Positions 11,761-56,116 are shown, counted from the first letter of the stretch. The stretch is 64,000 bases of DNA from Caprimulgus europaeus (GCA_907165065.1 OU015540.1:3704001-3768000); one strand, 5' to 3'. The notes: a model not told the origin generated them from the letters alone. Numbers and translations are program-made.

Positions 11761-12104
11761 GTGGCCTCCCAGTACCTGCAGGAGCTCCAGGAAGGCTGGG
11801 GAGGGACTTTTGACAAGGGCAGGGAGTGACAAAACAAGGGGTGATGGCTTGAAACTGGCAGAGGGGAGATGGAGATGAGATCTGAGGAAGAAATTCTTCA
11901 CTGTGAGGGTGATGAGACCCTGGCCCAGGTTGCCCAGAGAAGCTGTGGCTGCTCCTCCCTGGAAGTGTTCAAGGCCAGGTTGGATGAGGCTTTGAGCAAC
12001 CTGGTCTAGTGGAAGGTGTCCCTGCTGCTGGCAGGGGAGTTGGGACTGGATGAGCTTTAAGCTCCCTTCCAACCCAAACCAGTCCACGATTCGATGATTC
12101 TATA
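11761..12104 (+). mobile_element. CR1 LINE 3' fragment
   Basis: Typical CR1 3' region, sense on the plus strand. It begins GTGGCCTCCCAGTACCT, continues through the diagnostic GGCCCAGGTTGCCCAGAGA and CAAGGCCAGGTTGGATG, and ends in the short tail repeat GATTCGATGATTCT. It is 5' truncated, as is usual for CR1, and encodes no reverse transcriptase. It sits between the NATD1 and MAP2K3 promoters. Confidence 0.9.
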
Positions 12105-13177
12105 ACAAAATCCAGGCGGCTGTTTCATCCACCCCAGTGATTGCAGCCAGGGCTGGTGGTGACCTCCAGCCATGCCTGGGGACGCAGGCGGAGGAACAGC
12201 ACAGCACACAATGTGCTTGGGGACAGCAGGGTCATGTTCTGCACTTGCAATGACACCTCAGGTGCCTCCAGCACCAAGGCTGAGTGTGGAAGCTGGTCCC
12301 ACCGGTGCTCACACCTCCATGTCCAGCTGCACGTTTGCAAAGGTGCCGCCAATGCTCTGCTCTGCAGCAGCACCCCCCAAATCTCACACCCAAACACTGG
12401 CCCAGCCCAAATCCGTTCAGATCAACCAGGCTGGGGTTCAAACCCCGTTGTTGATTCAGAGATCTGTACAGCTAAACCTCAGAAAGGTCCAACTCTGCTC
12501 CCAGCTCCTGCTCGCCCAGCCCGGGCAGTGACATCGGCGGCTCTTGCATCAGAGTTAATGACCCCGCGGTTAAACCGGAGCCGAGGTTTTTTAGAAAGAT
12601 CCCTCACCTGTGATGAAAGACTTGAAAGGTGGCGAATCTCCTACGTCTCTCGGGAAGGTAATTGCTCTCCCTATTAAAAACCTGACATTTATTTCCCATT
12701 TGAACTTTTCTAGCTTTAATTTCCATCTTACACCAGCGCTGCTGGATTCCAGTTCTGTTCGAGGCACCAGCCCTCTGCCCAGTCACAGACCCCAGTCATC
12801 CCAGTTCCTTCCCACCTGCAGTGATTCCCTTGAGTTTTCCAGGCCTTAAACAGACCCAAAATGTTCCACAAAACACAAAGCTGAGAACTGGCTGTGGCAG
12901 AGCGGCTGTGATTTCAGCAGGGCTGGCTGCAGCTGCCACCCCTCCAACACCTCCTTTAAACCTGTGTGGATCATGTGAGGAATTTCAGCCAGAAAATGGC
13001 ACTCAGCAGCTCTTTTTTTGCTTGTTCAACTACTAAAAAACCTCAGCTGCTACACTCTGCATCCCAGCTCGGGGGTTTGGGGGAGCATCCTTGCCCTGGG
13101 ATGTGCCGTGCCACGTTTCTGGGCTGAGGGACTGATTCCTCAGTGACTCTGAAAGGAACAAATCCCCATCGATTTTT

Positions 13178-13356
13178 ATAGAATCCCAGACTGGTTTGGG
13201 GTTGGAAGAGACCTTAAAGCTCCTCCAGTCCCAACCCCCCTGCCAGCAGCAGGGACACCTTCCACTAGACCAGGATGCTCAAAGCCTCATCCAACCTGGC
13301 TGAGAACACTTCCAGGGAGGAGCAGCCACAGCTTCTCTGGCCAACCTGTTCCAGCC
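13178..13356 (-). mobile_element. CR1 LINE 3' fragment, reverse orientation
   Basis: On the plus strand this starts TAGAATCCCAGACTGG and runs through AAGAGACCTTAAAGCTC, CACCTTCCACTAGACCAGG and TCCAGGGAGGAGCAGCC, the reverse complement of the CR1 3' end. It ends about 120 bases before the MAP2K3 CpG island begins. Confidence 0.9.
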
Positions 13357-13842
13357 ACAGCTCCATTTTTCAGCCAGACCCACCCTGTGCAGAAACAGGG
13401 ACCCACCGAAGATGTGATGAGCTTGGCCAGTCTCAGCCACCCAGTCCAGCCCCCGTGCCAGGCATGTGGGGCGAGGTGTGGCACAGGAGGAAGGTCCCCT
13501 GGGCCGTGCTGCTGGCAAGACCCCGCTTCCCAAACGCTACCTCTGCCCTGCGTGGGGTCACGCCGGTGGCGAGGACAGCGGGGACGCCCCGCTTTGTATG
13601 TCAGCACCGCTGCCCCGCCCGCCCGACTCATTTCACCCTCATAACCGTGCCCGAGAACCGCGAAGCTCTTCCCGCGGAGGCAGTAACCCCGCCTCCTCCC
13701 CGCCGCTGACCAATCCTGTCGTGCGGCGGGCGGAGCCTGCATACAGTGGCCCCGCCTCTCCGCTCTTCCCCGGCGGCCGCCGCGCTGGGCCGGACTCCGC
13801 CGGGCGCCGCGCTTTGCCCGCGCGCGCGGGGCCGTCGCCAGC

Positions 13843-46659
<32,817 letters not shown>

Positions 46660-47838
46660 CTCAAACTCCACGCTTCGTGCAGTCCCCTCCATCCTGGCTT
46701 CCCCGCAGAAGAGCGAATGAGGACTTGAGTTAACGGTGGTTTGCACAAATTGAGCTTCCCCAGCCCACGGGCGTCTCTGGCCCCATCTGGCCTCACAATC
46801 TCTTTTCTCTTTGCCCTGTAAACAAAATCCCCCAGGATGAGCTTTTTGAAGCCAACACTTTGCCAACTAAGCCACGGAAATGGAAGGCTCAGGAGTTCCC
46901 TGCTGACACCGGTGTATCCCTCCTGGGGAGAGCACCGTGCCCGTGATGCCTGAGTGGGGCCAGGGCAGAGGGTGCCAGATGACATCTCCCCTCCCCAGCA
47001 GCCTGGTGCACAGCATGGGGAGGGGGGGTTGTGTTTCTTTGCTGCCTGGGGAAGGCAGAGAGGAAAAAAAAAATGCTGCTGCACTTGTCCCACTCTTCTC
47101 CCCTGCCTGCCCAAAGCCCCTTCCCTGGCGTCTGGTCTCGCTCACCTTCCCTTTGTGCCAGCCTCTCTGCCCCCACGAGCCTACCCAGCTTTTGGGGGGG
47201 CTGTGGGGCTCCCTGGGCATGCTGCTGTTCACACCTGAGGCTGTTTTAATGCCTGGATCAACATCTTAATGACCCTTTGAGGCAGCACCAGACCAGGCAT
47301 CCCTCCTCCCTCAGTTGATATGCTGCTCCCTTTGCAGGGGGGGGAAAAAAAGGCATTTTTTGGTGAGCCCCCCTTGACACAAGCTGCGACCCACGCTGTC
47401 CCTGTGGGACTTCATCCAGCGCACAGTTCTCCCTTCCCCACGTGAGCACAAGGTGACATGAAGGGACAAGCAGGTCCCTGGGCGCTGCCTCTGTCCCTTC
47501 CAGCCCTGGGCTGGGAGGATCCATCACTTCTCCAGGTGTCTTACCGCCTTTCCCAGCCCCTGCCTCTGCCTTCCCCAGCTCCTGGAGAAGATGTTGCTCC
47601 ATCTCCCAACCTGGAGCTCCCGTAAGGCCTTGCACTGTGACACCTGCTCGTTTTGGAGGCCATACTCCCACCCCTCAGGTCCCAAACTGCCTTGGAACCC
47701 TCCAGCTGCCTGCCGAGATGTCAGCCGAGATCAAAACCCCGACGACTCACACGGGGGCTGCCGACAGTTGTACATTTTATATCTATATATAATGGACTTT
47801 GTAACATGTTTTCCTAGTTTTAATCTAACTTGCTATAA

Positions 47839-47844
47839 ATTAAA
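47839..47844 (+). terminator. Proximal MAP2K3 poly(A) signal (ATTAAA)
   Basis: ATTAAA about 1.2 kb after the stop, followed by T/G-rich CTTCTGTGTGGG, which can serve as the downstream element. It would give the shorter 3' UTR. Confidence 0.5.
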
Positions 47845-48087
47845 ACCCTTCTGTGTGGGAGGAGGGAGGAGCAGTTCCTTCTCCACTAACAAATCCACTG
47901 TGAAAACCTGATGTGTTTCCCTGGGCCTGAGCAGTCTGCAAGGAGCTCCGGGAGCGAAAGGGATTTCTCTCTGCTACTGTCTGTGATCACGGGATAAATG
48001 CACCGGCTGTGGATTTGGTTGGGGTTTGGGTTTTTTTTATAATAGATTGAGTTTTCAGAGGGATTTTTTTCTTTTCTAGTATATATT

Positions 48088-48137
48088 TGTGTGTGTGTAC
48101 GTGTGTGCGCAATATATATATATATATTATATATTTT
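48088..48137 (+). repeat. (GT)n/(AT)n dinucleotide tract in the MAP2K3 3' UTR
   Basis: Alternating GT-rich and then AT-rich dinucleotides, with a CG-containing interruption. In RNA this gives UG and UA repeats, which can bind CELF- or TDP-43-type proteins. Binding here is only a possibility. Confidence 0.8.
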
Positions 48138-49355
48138 TAAATCAATGACGAATGTTGAGTGTCTGTGGCCAGCAGATTGGGTGAAATGGCTAGCAGTTTT
48201 TTGGTTAAATTTGGGGTGGTGGGGAAGGGGTCACTAGAAGACACCCTGGCCTAAGGCTTTTTTAAAAAGAAAAAGAAATACATCTATCTTTTAACTGAAC
48301 TTTGAAAGACATTTTTCCTGAAATTCCTGCCCTGGAGGTCTGGATTTCAGGGTGCATTTCCAGCGTCCGGGGTCCCCCACCCAATGAAGAATGATGTCCC
48401 CCTAAATTCATTATTCCCCACTCCTGCAGCCCAGGGTTGGAAGCAGCACTGAGGACACTCAGCCTGGGAACAGAGCAGCTCCAGGGCTGCTCGACACCAT
48501 CTATTCCTGCGACCTGCTCCTGGGGGAAACTGCTTCAGGGCAAATGGTTTCCAGCCCTTCGTGCTGGGGCATCCAGCAGCAGCGCTTTCCCCTCCCTGTC
48601 ACTGCTCTGATCCCCTTCCCTGAGTCAACAAACCCTGAGAGAACCAGCCCAGGCTCAGCTGCAGAAACTCTCTTCAGCTTTGGGTTGACCTGAGTCTCTT
48701 TGTGTAAAATGAAGAGTGTGATGGATGTTCTCCACCTCTCCCTCCTTGATCCCACTCTGCAGCCCACCCCCCGCCTCTCTCCGGAGCACCCTCACCCGCT
48801 CGGTGTGACAGCTCGGCAGCTGAGATGTACAATTGTGTATTTTTTTTCCCCCATAGTTGGTTACTTTGGATTGTTTTTCGTTTTGATGCTGAGCTTTTGG
48901 TTTTTTCCCTTCTTTCCTTGTTTCAGCCCCTTTCCCCTTATCTCACCCTTTTTTTTGGTGCTTTGAGGAATGGTGGGGTTCCCCCCTCCCTTTTTTTTTT
49001 TTCCTGGAGAAAGCCCCGGTTTCTGTATTTTGGGGAAAGGGAGCATCTGCCCTTTCCAACACTGGGGAGATGCCTCTGGGCTGGGCTTGGGACTCTGTGG
49101 ATGATCCAAGGCTTTGCTGAAGTGGCAAAGACAACACCTCTGGGTGCCACCTGCTCTGCTTTGCTGGACACGGGTCTCACTGTCCCTCTTCCCATCGGGC
49201 TTTGTCCCCTCTGCCATGGCAGGGGAGGGATCAACAGCCCTGGGGGGACCCAGCTTGGCTTTGAGGTGGGTGAGGATTTTGACCTGCATCGGAAACCCCT
49301 CCAGCCGTGGTGTTTTTGGGAACATCTGTACCCATTAAATTAACTCCTTGTTTTC

Positions 49356-49361
49356 AATAAA
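49356..49361 (+). terminator. Distal MAP2K3 poly(A) signal (AATAAA)
   Basis: A canonical AATAAA in TTTTCAATAAAATTCACC, with an ATTAAA variant about 22 bases before it and a GT-rich stretch (CTGGGTGCTGTTTG) some 30 bases after it. It has the layout of a real mRNA end. Confidence 0.7.
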
Positions 49362-49489
49362 ATTCACCCTCAAACCCACCTCTCGTCACCTCTGGGTGCT
49401 GTTTGAGCGTCCCTGATCTGCTCAGGCTGCGGGGGTGGGTGGGTGGGTGACATCCTGGGCTGGGGTCCTGCCACCCGGGGTGTTTTGTC

Positions 49490-49760
49490 CTCGTACTCTG
49501 GTCCCGGTTTGGGGTTACACGAGCCGGGACCCCCGGAGCAGCACCCCTGGACTTCCCCCGGGAGCTCTGCTCCCCCCGGGCGGGGGGGGTGCGGAAGGTG
49601 TGCTGTCACCGGTGGGGGTTCCCGGGGGCGGCAGGGCGGCCGGTGGCCGCGAGGGGGAGGCAGCGCCCGGTACCGGCCCCGCGGGGCTGAGCCTGTGCGG
49701 GCGGCGGCGGGACCCGGCGGGGTTCGCCCCCCCGCGCCCCGATCAGCCCCCCACACTTTG
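49490..49760. promoter_or_regulatory. Orphan GC/CpG-rich island downstream of MAP2K3
   Basis: Roughly 270 bases of dense G+C with many CpGs, starting about 110 bases after the distal MAP2K3 poly(A) site. No coding exon of a recognisable gene is here. In human the next gene on this side is KCNJ12, whose coding exon is preceded by distant non-coding exons, so this could be its upstream promoter. That is inference. Confidence 0.45.
49644..49664 (+). promoter_or_regulatory. CTCF-like motif
   Basis: The core GGCCGCGAGGGGGAGGCAG resembles the CTCF consensus (CC-x-C-x-AGGGGG followed by C/A-G) with about two departures. It sits in the orphan GC island at the 3' boundary of MAP2K3. Only a motif match by eye. 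Confidence 0.3.
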
Positions 49761-49901
49761 CTCCCCCCACCTCCAGCACCCCCCCACTGTGCTTCCCCCT
49801 TCCCCCAGCATCCCCACTGCGTTCCCACCCTCAGCACCCCCCAGCCATCCCTCGGGGGTGCGTGACCGGGATTAGGGCCGGGGGGATCTGTCACTCCCTA
49901 A

Positions 49902-49915
49902 CCCCCCCCCCCCCC
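49902..49915. repeat. C14 homopolymer
   Basis: Fourteen consecutive C. Such tracts are length-unstable and error-prone in sequencing, so the exact count is uncertain. Confidence 0.9.
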
Positions 49916-50014
49916 AAATGTTTCCCCTGTCAGCCCCCACCAAGAAGGACCAGGGGACAGTGGGTCCCCTAAACCTCGGGGCTCTGTGATGAAGCTCTGC
50001 TGGAGGTGGGGCTG

Positions 50015-50107
50015 GGAGTGTCAGGGATGTTGGGGTGTCAGGGGTGCTGGGGGTGTCAGGGATGTTGGGGTGTCAGGGATGTGGGGGTGTCAGGGGTGCT
50101 GGGGGTG
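50015..50107. repeat. GGTGTCAGGG minisatellite
   Basis: About five to six copies of a 15-17 base unit, such as GGTGTCAGGGATGTTGG with GGGTGCTGG variants. Local and tandem, with no sign of a gene. Confidence 0.85.
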
Positions 50108-50109
50108 AG

Positions 50110-52815
50110 CAGGGACCTCAGGAACCCCCCAGCCCACCTGCATGGAGTGGGCAATGCACTCGGGGGGGGTCTGACCTGCCCAGTGCTCTCCGTTTTAATT
50201 ACCAGTTTAATAGCTACATTGAGACCCATTAAAAATGCATCAGTGCCTTGGAGGAGAGAACTTCAGGAGAAGTGGAAAATTCATCACTCGGAGTTCCTTT
50301 ATTAGCAGAAATCGTGGGGTTTTTTCCCCATATTTGTCTCCAATACAGGGAAAAAAGATTATTTCTGCCCAGTGACTCCCCTGTGGGTCTATCACGAGGT
50401 GTCAACAGGCAAAACCCAAATCTGGGTGAGGAGGACACGGCCCTTGCTGCAGAGGAGGGAAAACTCAGCACATCCAAGGCGGAGAGGCCGTGGGGCTGTC
50501 AGGGCTGCAGCAGCTCAGCCCACCCCAACCTCAGCTCCAGCAGCTTCCCCAGCCCTTTGCTGAGCAGCTTGTGTTGGGAACACGCTCTCTCCAAGAGGGC
50601 AGACCCCTCAAATGTGCTCTCCCAGTACAGCGTGGGTGTTTGTACTGGTCATACTGGCCCTTTGCAGGGCTGGTGGATCTCTCCAGGAGGTGCTGAGCTG
50701 GAGCTCAGGCTGTTCCTGAAGAGCTGTCCGTGGAGGAGGGCTGGCTGATAGCACCAGCGGGGGGTGTGATGATGCAGCCAGTTTTGTGGGGCTGAGGGTT
50801 ATTTATTTTGCTTAATTTTTCTTCCTTTTTTTTTTTCCCTCTGAAGGTGGCTGGGGCTGTATCTAGGGCGGGTTTTTTTCATTATTTTGTTGGGTTTTTT
50901 TGTTGTTCAGGTGGCCTTTGGGCACCTTCTGGATCGATAACGTGAATTAGAGAGTTCACACAGGCCACTGCTCTGTGCCAGACGTGTTCAATCCTCCCCT
51001 AATAGCTGTCTCGCCCAGAAACTTCCAACGCTCTCGCTCTTGTAGCACCTAAGTGCTAATGAGCTGAAGCTGCAGAATATCAATGAGACCTCAGGAATAG
51101 GGATCAGCCTTTCCAGGCTCAGCCAGAGGCTTTAAAATCATTTCAGCTGCTACCTGGAGGGACTGGTGCAGCCCATCAGACAGGGAAGGGGTTAAGGAGG
51201 GTGGAGAAGGTCTTTGCTGCCCATGGTGAGCTGCTGTGGACATCTCCTAGCTCGTCTCTCCAAACAGAAGGGTAGGTGGCTTGTTTTGGGGTGAGAAGAG
51301 CTCAAGCTCTGGTCTAAGCATGAATATCCAGGTGCTTTGGTGTCCTTTTTCCCTAATAGTTGCTCACCCTTGGATATGAGTTTCTAAGCTTTGCTCTGTT
51401 TTCACCCCTGGCTTGGGTAAAGCATCTCCAAGCCTTTCCTGTCCATCCTAGCAGCAAATCCAGCCCCAGTGTGTGTGTATTTATAAACCAAGCCATGGGA
51501 CTGGTCCATATGGAGCTGCTTTGCTGTTACATTCCCTTGGGATTTGCACCAGGGTCAACAGCAACTCCCTATGGATGAGGTGCTGGAGAACTGGGGTGAT
51601 GTTCTGCTGCCTTCAGCAGGAGTCTCAACACTTGCCCAGCCAACACAGACCTCCTGGCTCCCCTCTCAAATTTAAGCTCCTGTTGATTTTTTGGAGGTGG
51701 GAATGCTGGTGGGGGAAGGAAGCCTCAGCAGTGCACAGCCTCAAAATATCTGAAGGTCGAAGCGAACGCTTAGGGAGGGGGGCCGAGGAGGTCACCTCCT
51801 CTGCAGGGAGCCCAGGTCCTCCGGCAGGTTTGCTGGGAGGCTTTCCAGCCCCCTGAGCGGTGGCTCTGGCCCTTCACATGCTGTGTTAACCTTTCTGGAA
51901 ATACCAAGTGGTGCTGGAACAGGCTGTTTATTTCCAGACGCCGGGAGCGGCGGCGAGTGCTGCAGGCACGTGGGCAGAGGGCTGCGGAGAACCTGGGGAG
52001 CTGGGGTGGCTTTTGCACTTGATTTACATCTCAGAGTGGAGGAGACAAGAACCTCAATGAACCAAAGCAGTTACCTTGATATCAGCTGTGTTTTCCTCAG
52101 TGTCATCCCCTGCTTGGGGCTGGTTATGTCTCTTCTAGCCTGAGACACACTTTTCTTCTTACAGAACCTGAGATTTCATAACTAAAACCCAAGGTTTCAG
52201 GCAAAAGCTCCAGTTTGGGTCTGAAGCTGCCCTAGATGCCATGAAGCATACATTGCCTGCGTGGCTTCTCTGAACATCTCTGCACTGGCTTAATGAGGCA
52301 ATTAATTAAGTATTTCCTAGGTCACCTCAACCCTCTGCAAAGGCCCTGCAGAACATCACTGCCTGCAACAGGTCCTGGTTGGCGCTGGTGATGAGAAGCT
52401 GTTGAATGAGCCTGAGTGTACCCCAGGATGGGACCGTGCCAGGAAAGCTGTGCCTGGTGAGCCCTTGCTGGTGGCAGGAGGTGTGCAGCTGTCCCCACTG
52501 CTGTCCCCAGCCCTGGGAAGGGGAGCCCCAGTGATGTTCTTTACCTTTGCAGGGCTCATAATTGCTGTGTAAACACAGAGCAGCTGCTGTTCGAACCCGC
52601 GCTGCCTCCCCCGATCGATTCAGGCTGGTGCTGAGCAGCTCTGGGGACAGGGATGGACGCGGCAAAGCTGGGCTGGAGCGATGGGCAGCATTGTTGGGAG
52701 CAATTATAAGAGCCTGGGGTGAGCCAGGAGGATGCAGAGGTGCTGGTGACTCCCAGGGCTCTGCCAGTGCAAGGTGGCAGGGTGGCAGCAGCACTTCTCC
52801 AGGTTGTCTTCCCAC
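50110..52815. other. Intergenic DNA downstream of MAP2K3
   Basis: No gene recognised. A stretch at about 50925-51130 is free of repeats and rich in homeodomain-type TAAT/ATCAAT and ATCGATAA words. The rest shows no feature I can name. Confidence 0.5.
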
Positions 52816-52816
52816 C

Positions 52817-52872
52817 TGTCCTGGTTTCACTAGGATAGAGTTAATTTTCTTTTTAGTAGCTGGAATAGTGCT
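52817..52872 (+). mobile_element. Short avian LTR-like 5' fragment
   Basis: TGTCCTGGTTTCACTAGGAT and the following AGAGTTAATTTTCTT and TAGTAGCTGG resemble, from memory, the 5' end of an avian endogenous-retrovirus LTR family that begins with TG. Only about 55 bases remain, and a CR1 fragment follows at once. The family cannot be named without a library search. Confidence 0.45.
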
Positions 52873-52876
52873 AAGA

Positions 52877-53250
52877 GAACTGGGGTTGTTGAGCTTGCAG
52901 AAAAGGAGGCTGAGAGGAGAACTTCCCACTCTCCAAGTCCCTGAAAGGAGGGTGGAGAGAGGTGGGGTGGGTTTGTTCAACAAAGGACCAAGGGACAGGA
53001 CAAGAGGAAATGGCCTCAAGTTGTGCCCAGGGCAGTTGAGATTGGATGTGAGGAAGAATTTCTTTGCTGAAAGGGTTCTGAGGCATTGGAAGGGGTTGCC
53101 CAGGGCAGTGGTGGAGTCCCCATCCCTGGAGGGATTGAAGAGTCGTGTAGACACAGTGCTGAGGGACATGGGTCAGTCAGGGACTGGTCAGTGTCGGGCT
53201 CATGATGGGACTCAATGAGCTGAAAGGGCTTTTCCAATCCAGGCGATTCT
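52877..53250 (+). mobile_element. CR1 LINE 3' fragment
   Basis: Sense CR1 3' region: GGGTTGTTGAGCTTGCAG, then AGGCTGAGAGGAGAACTT, GGAAGGGGTTGCCCAGGGC and GGGACTCAATGAGCTGAAAG. It differs in wording from the 11.8 kb and 59.6 kb copies, so it belongs to another CR1 subfamily. It is 5' truncated and carries no intact ORF. Confidence 0.88.
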
Positions 53251-53254
53251 GGGA

Positions 53255-56115
53255 GGTGGATGAAGGTGATCAAGGAAGCTGGGGCTGGACTTGTCCCTTG
53301 AGCTCAGTTTGCCCCCAGGACCCTTGGCATGTCCAGCCAGGGTCAACTATTTCTCACTCCTCCTTTCATTCAGGCACTCACACGTTCAGTGGAAGCACAC
53401 TGGGAGCCAACTGCGGGATCCAAATCCAGCGCTGGCACCTTGCAGGGCTCCTGGGACACCTTGGCCACCCCTGTGTCCCCAGCCTGGGGCCATTCCCTGG
53501 CATGAGCTCTGCAGCTTCGTTATGTTTTCTTCCAGAAATAGCCCAAAGAGGTGACTTTATCCATCCCTGTCTGCCTGGGGCTGGTGTTTCTTCAGCGATC
53601 CATCATCAAAGCAACAGGGAAGTGCCAGGAACAATTAGTGAACTGTGGTGGTAACTATCAGAGATGATGTGTCTCTTCTTAATGAAACTCATGGAAGAGG
53701 GAAAAAAAAAGTGCTGTCAACAGATGTGTGATTTCACCTCTAATTTACTGGTGCATACATTTGTCATTCATGGAAGTGGCTGATATGCAGATTTATTCAG
53801 AGTGGAGCAGGTACAGCCCTCTAAGGGATCAGTTCTTGCAGCATGCTGAGGAGAAAGGGACCTGGCTGAGCACGAGGCCATGCAAAAGAAGTTCCCAAAG
53901 CCAGCCCCAAATTTGGTGTCCAAGATGGGCTAAAAGGACAATATATATATATTATTTTTTCTGAATCCATGTTCTGCAGCCCCGATTTTGTTCCTGTTTT
54001 GGGCCAGGAGAGATTTCCACTGTCCTTTGTGGTTTGTGTCTCCCATGTACTTTGTATGAGGTGGCCTGGGTTGACTTTTGGTCTTCTTCCAGCTCCCCTT
54101 TGCTGGGGTGGCCAGTGCAAGGTGTCTTCACCTCCACCCTGTTTTGCAAGAGCACATCCAGCCACAGACAGCTGGATTTGTATCACAGGCATATTGAGGT
54201 GGCTTCTTCAGGAGACCCTTCTTCCCTCTGTCAGGTGGGTTCTGGCTCTCAGTCACCATCATCATCCCTTGAACCTCAGTGCCAAAGCCAGGTGCCTCTT
54301 ACTGGTGACCTGAATTTGGCCTCCAGACATATCTGAAGCTCTTCTCCCTCCACGTGCAGGATGTTGTGGTTTCTCTTTGTGTTTTGGGGGAGCTGACTCC
54401 CCATGGTGTTGGGGGAGGAGGACACCCTCTAGTAGCCAAGTAGAGTTTCATCTCTTTGCGCTGTTGAAACTGAATCCAGGAAAAATATCTGAGGTCTTTT
54501 TCCTTCTCATTAGGAATGGAAGACAGGAGTCTTCTCTTCTGGTACTATACAACCAGCCTGAATTATTTAAGACAAACATCTCTCCAATAAATAATTTTTT
54601 TATGTGTGGAGATTAAATCTGATTTTTTTTTTTAATATAATAACAAAAGCAATTTCTCTTTCAGAAGACCTCATATTTCACACAGTAAAGAGATCCCTGG
54701 CATCCATCTCTGTATTGATCAGCAAATAGGTCCTTGTATAGATTTAGTTCACCCAACCTTGTTTAATTTTGGATTCATTGATTCAATGCAAAGATCTAGA
54801 TGAAAAGCAAGTGGGCTGTTTCCAGTGCTGGGGATGCTATTTTTAAAGAAATCTAGTGCATGCTAAAATAAATATGCAAAGCATTTAGTAAATCCCTGGA
54901 TGGGTGGGGAGGAGGAGAGCAGATGTACTAAAATATTTAACAAACTTTTTCTTCATTTCTCCATGTGCATGTTTTATTTAGCAAACACCAGGGCAATTTC
55001 ATCTCCTCCAATATTTGCTCCCACAGACCCTCCCGCACCCATCGCCCGGCGCGAGCAAGCACGCGGGACCTGGAGGGAACCGTCTGCGCGGTGACATTGG
55101 TGCCACATTGAAATGCAAAGCTCATTAACCGTGTCTGGGATTGGTTTTTGTTTGTTTCTTTCTTTTTCTTTTTGTTTTCACGTTTGTTACAAGAGCAAGA
55201 GTGAAATATCCATTTAGAATTCCCTTTCATCTCCAGGCCTCTTTTTTGCTCTTTTCCCCTCCCTCCGTTGCTCAGATGACAAAGTTTCTCCTTCAGCTTT
55301 TTATTTGATTTCAAAAGATGAGAAAGAATTAAAAGCATCTCCTGAAGGCTGGGGCTCACCTGACTCTATCCAGGATCCTACAGAAGGTGGATGTGTGAAG
55401 CAGCAAAAGCTTCTGGCTCCAAGGGATGGAGTTCATCCTGGGGCCAGAGCCACATCCCAGCTTTTCCTTCACCCAGAGGTGACCATCCAGCAGATCTCAG
55501 CCTGCTTTCCTAGGGAGCAGCGTTCCACTCTGGGCATACGTGCCTGTCTCCTCGAAGCCCTCATCTTTCAATCCAATCAAATTTAATTGAGTTGTGGTTT
55601 TGATCACATCTGACGCGGCACAGATCTTGCTGATAATCAGATTCCCCTGGGTGACGTGGAGAGGGGGCTGGTGGAGGAGGGAGGCAAGGCAAGGGTTTGC
55701 ATGCCTGTGCTGATGCTGCTTGGTCCCTACAAGACACCAGAGAAGCTACACAGATGGAGCCAGGCTCCATCCATCCTGGGATCAGGTCAGGCTGGGTGAA
55801 TTTACTGCATGTCTCAGTGGGGACTTAACCAGACAGGTTGTGTTGTTTCTGGTCAATAGAAGACATTGTCCTTGCCAAATCCCTGTGGTGGCTCCATCTC
55901 TGGGACTGCAGCTGGGAGCTGTTGGGGAGCATCTCCAGCATCTACCCCACTGCCGTTGCTCCAGCACATGTGGCACTGGGCTTGGCCTCATCCTGACTGT
56001 GCTGGTGTCTGTGTGTGGATGTGGGCTCAGCTCTCCACCTCCCATGTCCTGTCTGTTATTGCTCACACCAGCATGGGGTCGGCAGGGGTTAATGACAGGA
56101 ATTCACATGTGGTTT
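53255..56115. other. Intergenic DNA with AT-rich patches
   Basis: No gene recognised. It includes an AT-rich block at about 54575-54900 and two repeat-free stretches (about 54940-55140 and 55540-55660) that have the look of conserved non-coding DNA. Confidence 0.5.
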
Positions 56116-56116
56116 G

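Larger units (their letters stand above)
46660..49380 (+). other. MAP2K3: MAP2K3 3' UTR (about 2.7 kb, distal form)
   Basis: Non-coding sequence from the stop to just past the distal poly(A) signal. It contains a GT/AT dinucleotide stretch at about 48088-48137 and several T-rich runs. No stable coding frame continues from the gene. The length is inferred from the poly(A) signals. Confidence 0.65.

Noticed and set aside
49443..49865. A 140-residue plus-strand frame in the orphan CpG island
   Set aside because: Proline/glycine-rich with no domain, and alternative frames are equally open. This is typical of CpG-rich DNA rather than a gene.
52327..53169. A 280-residue minus-strand open frame
   Set aside because: Much of it is antisense to a CR1 fragment, and the remainder has no recognisable domain.
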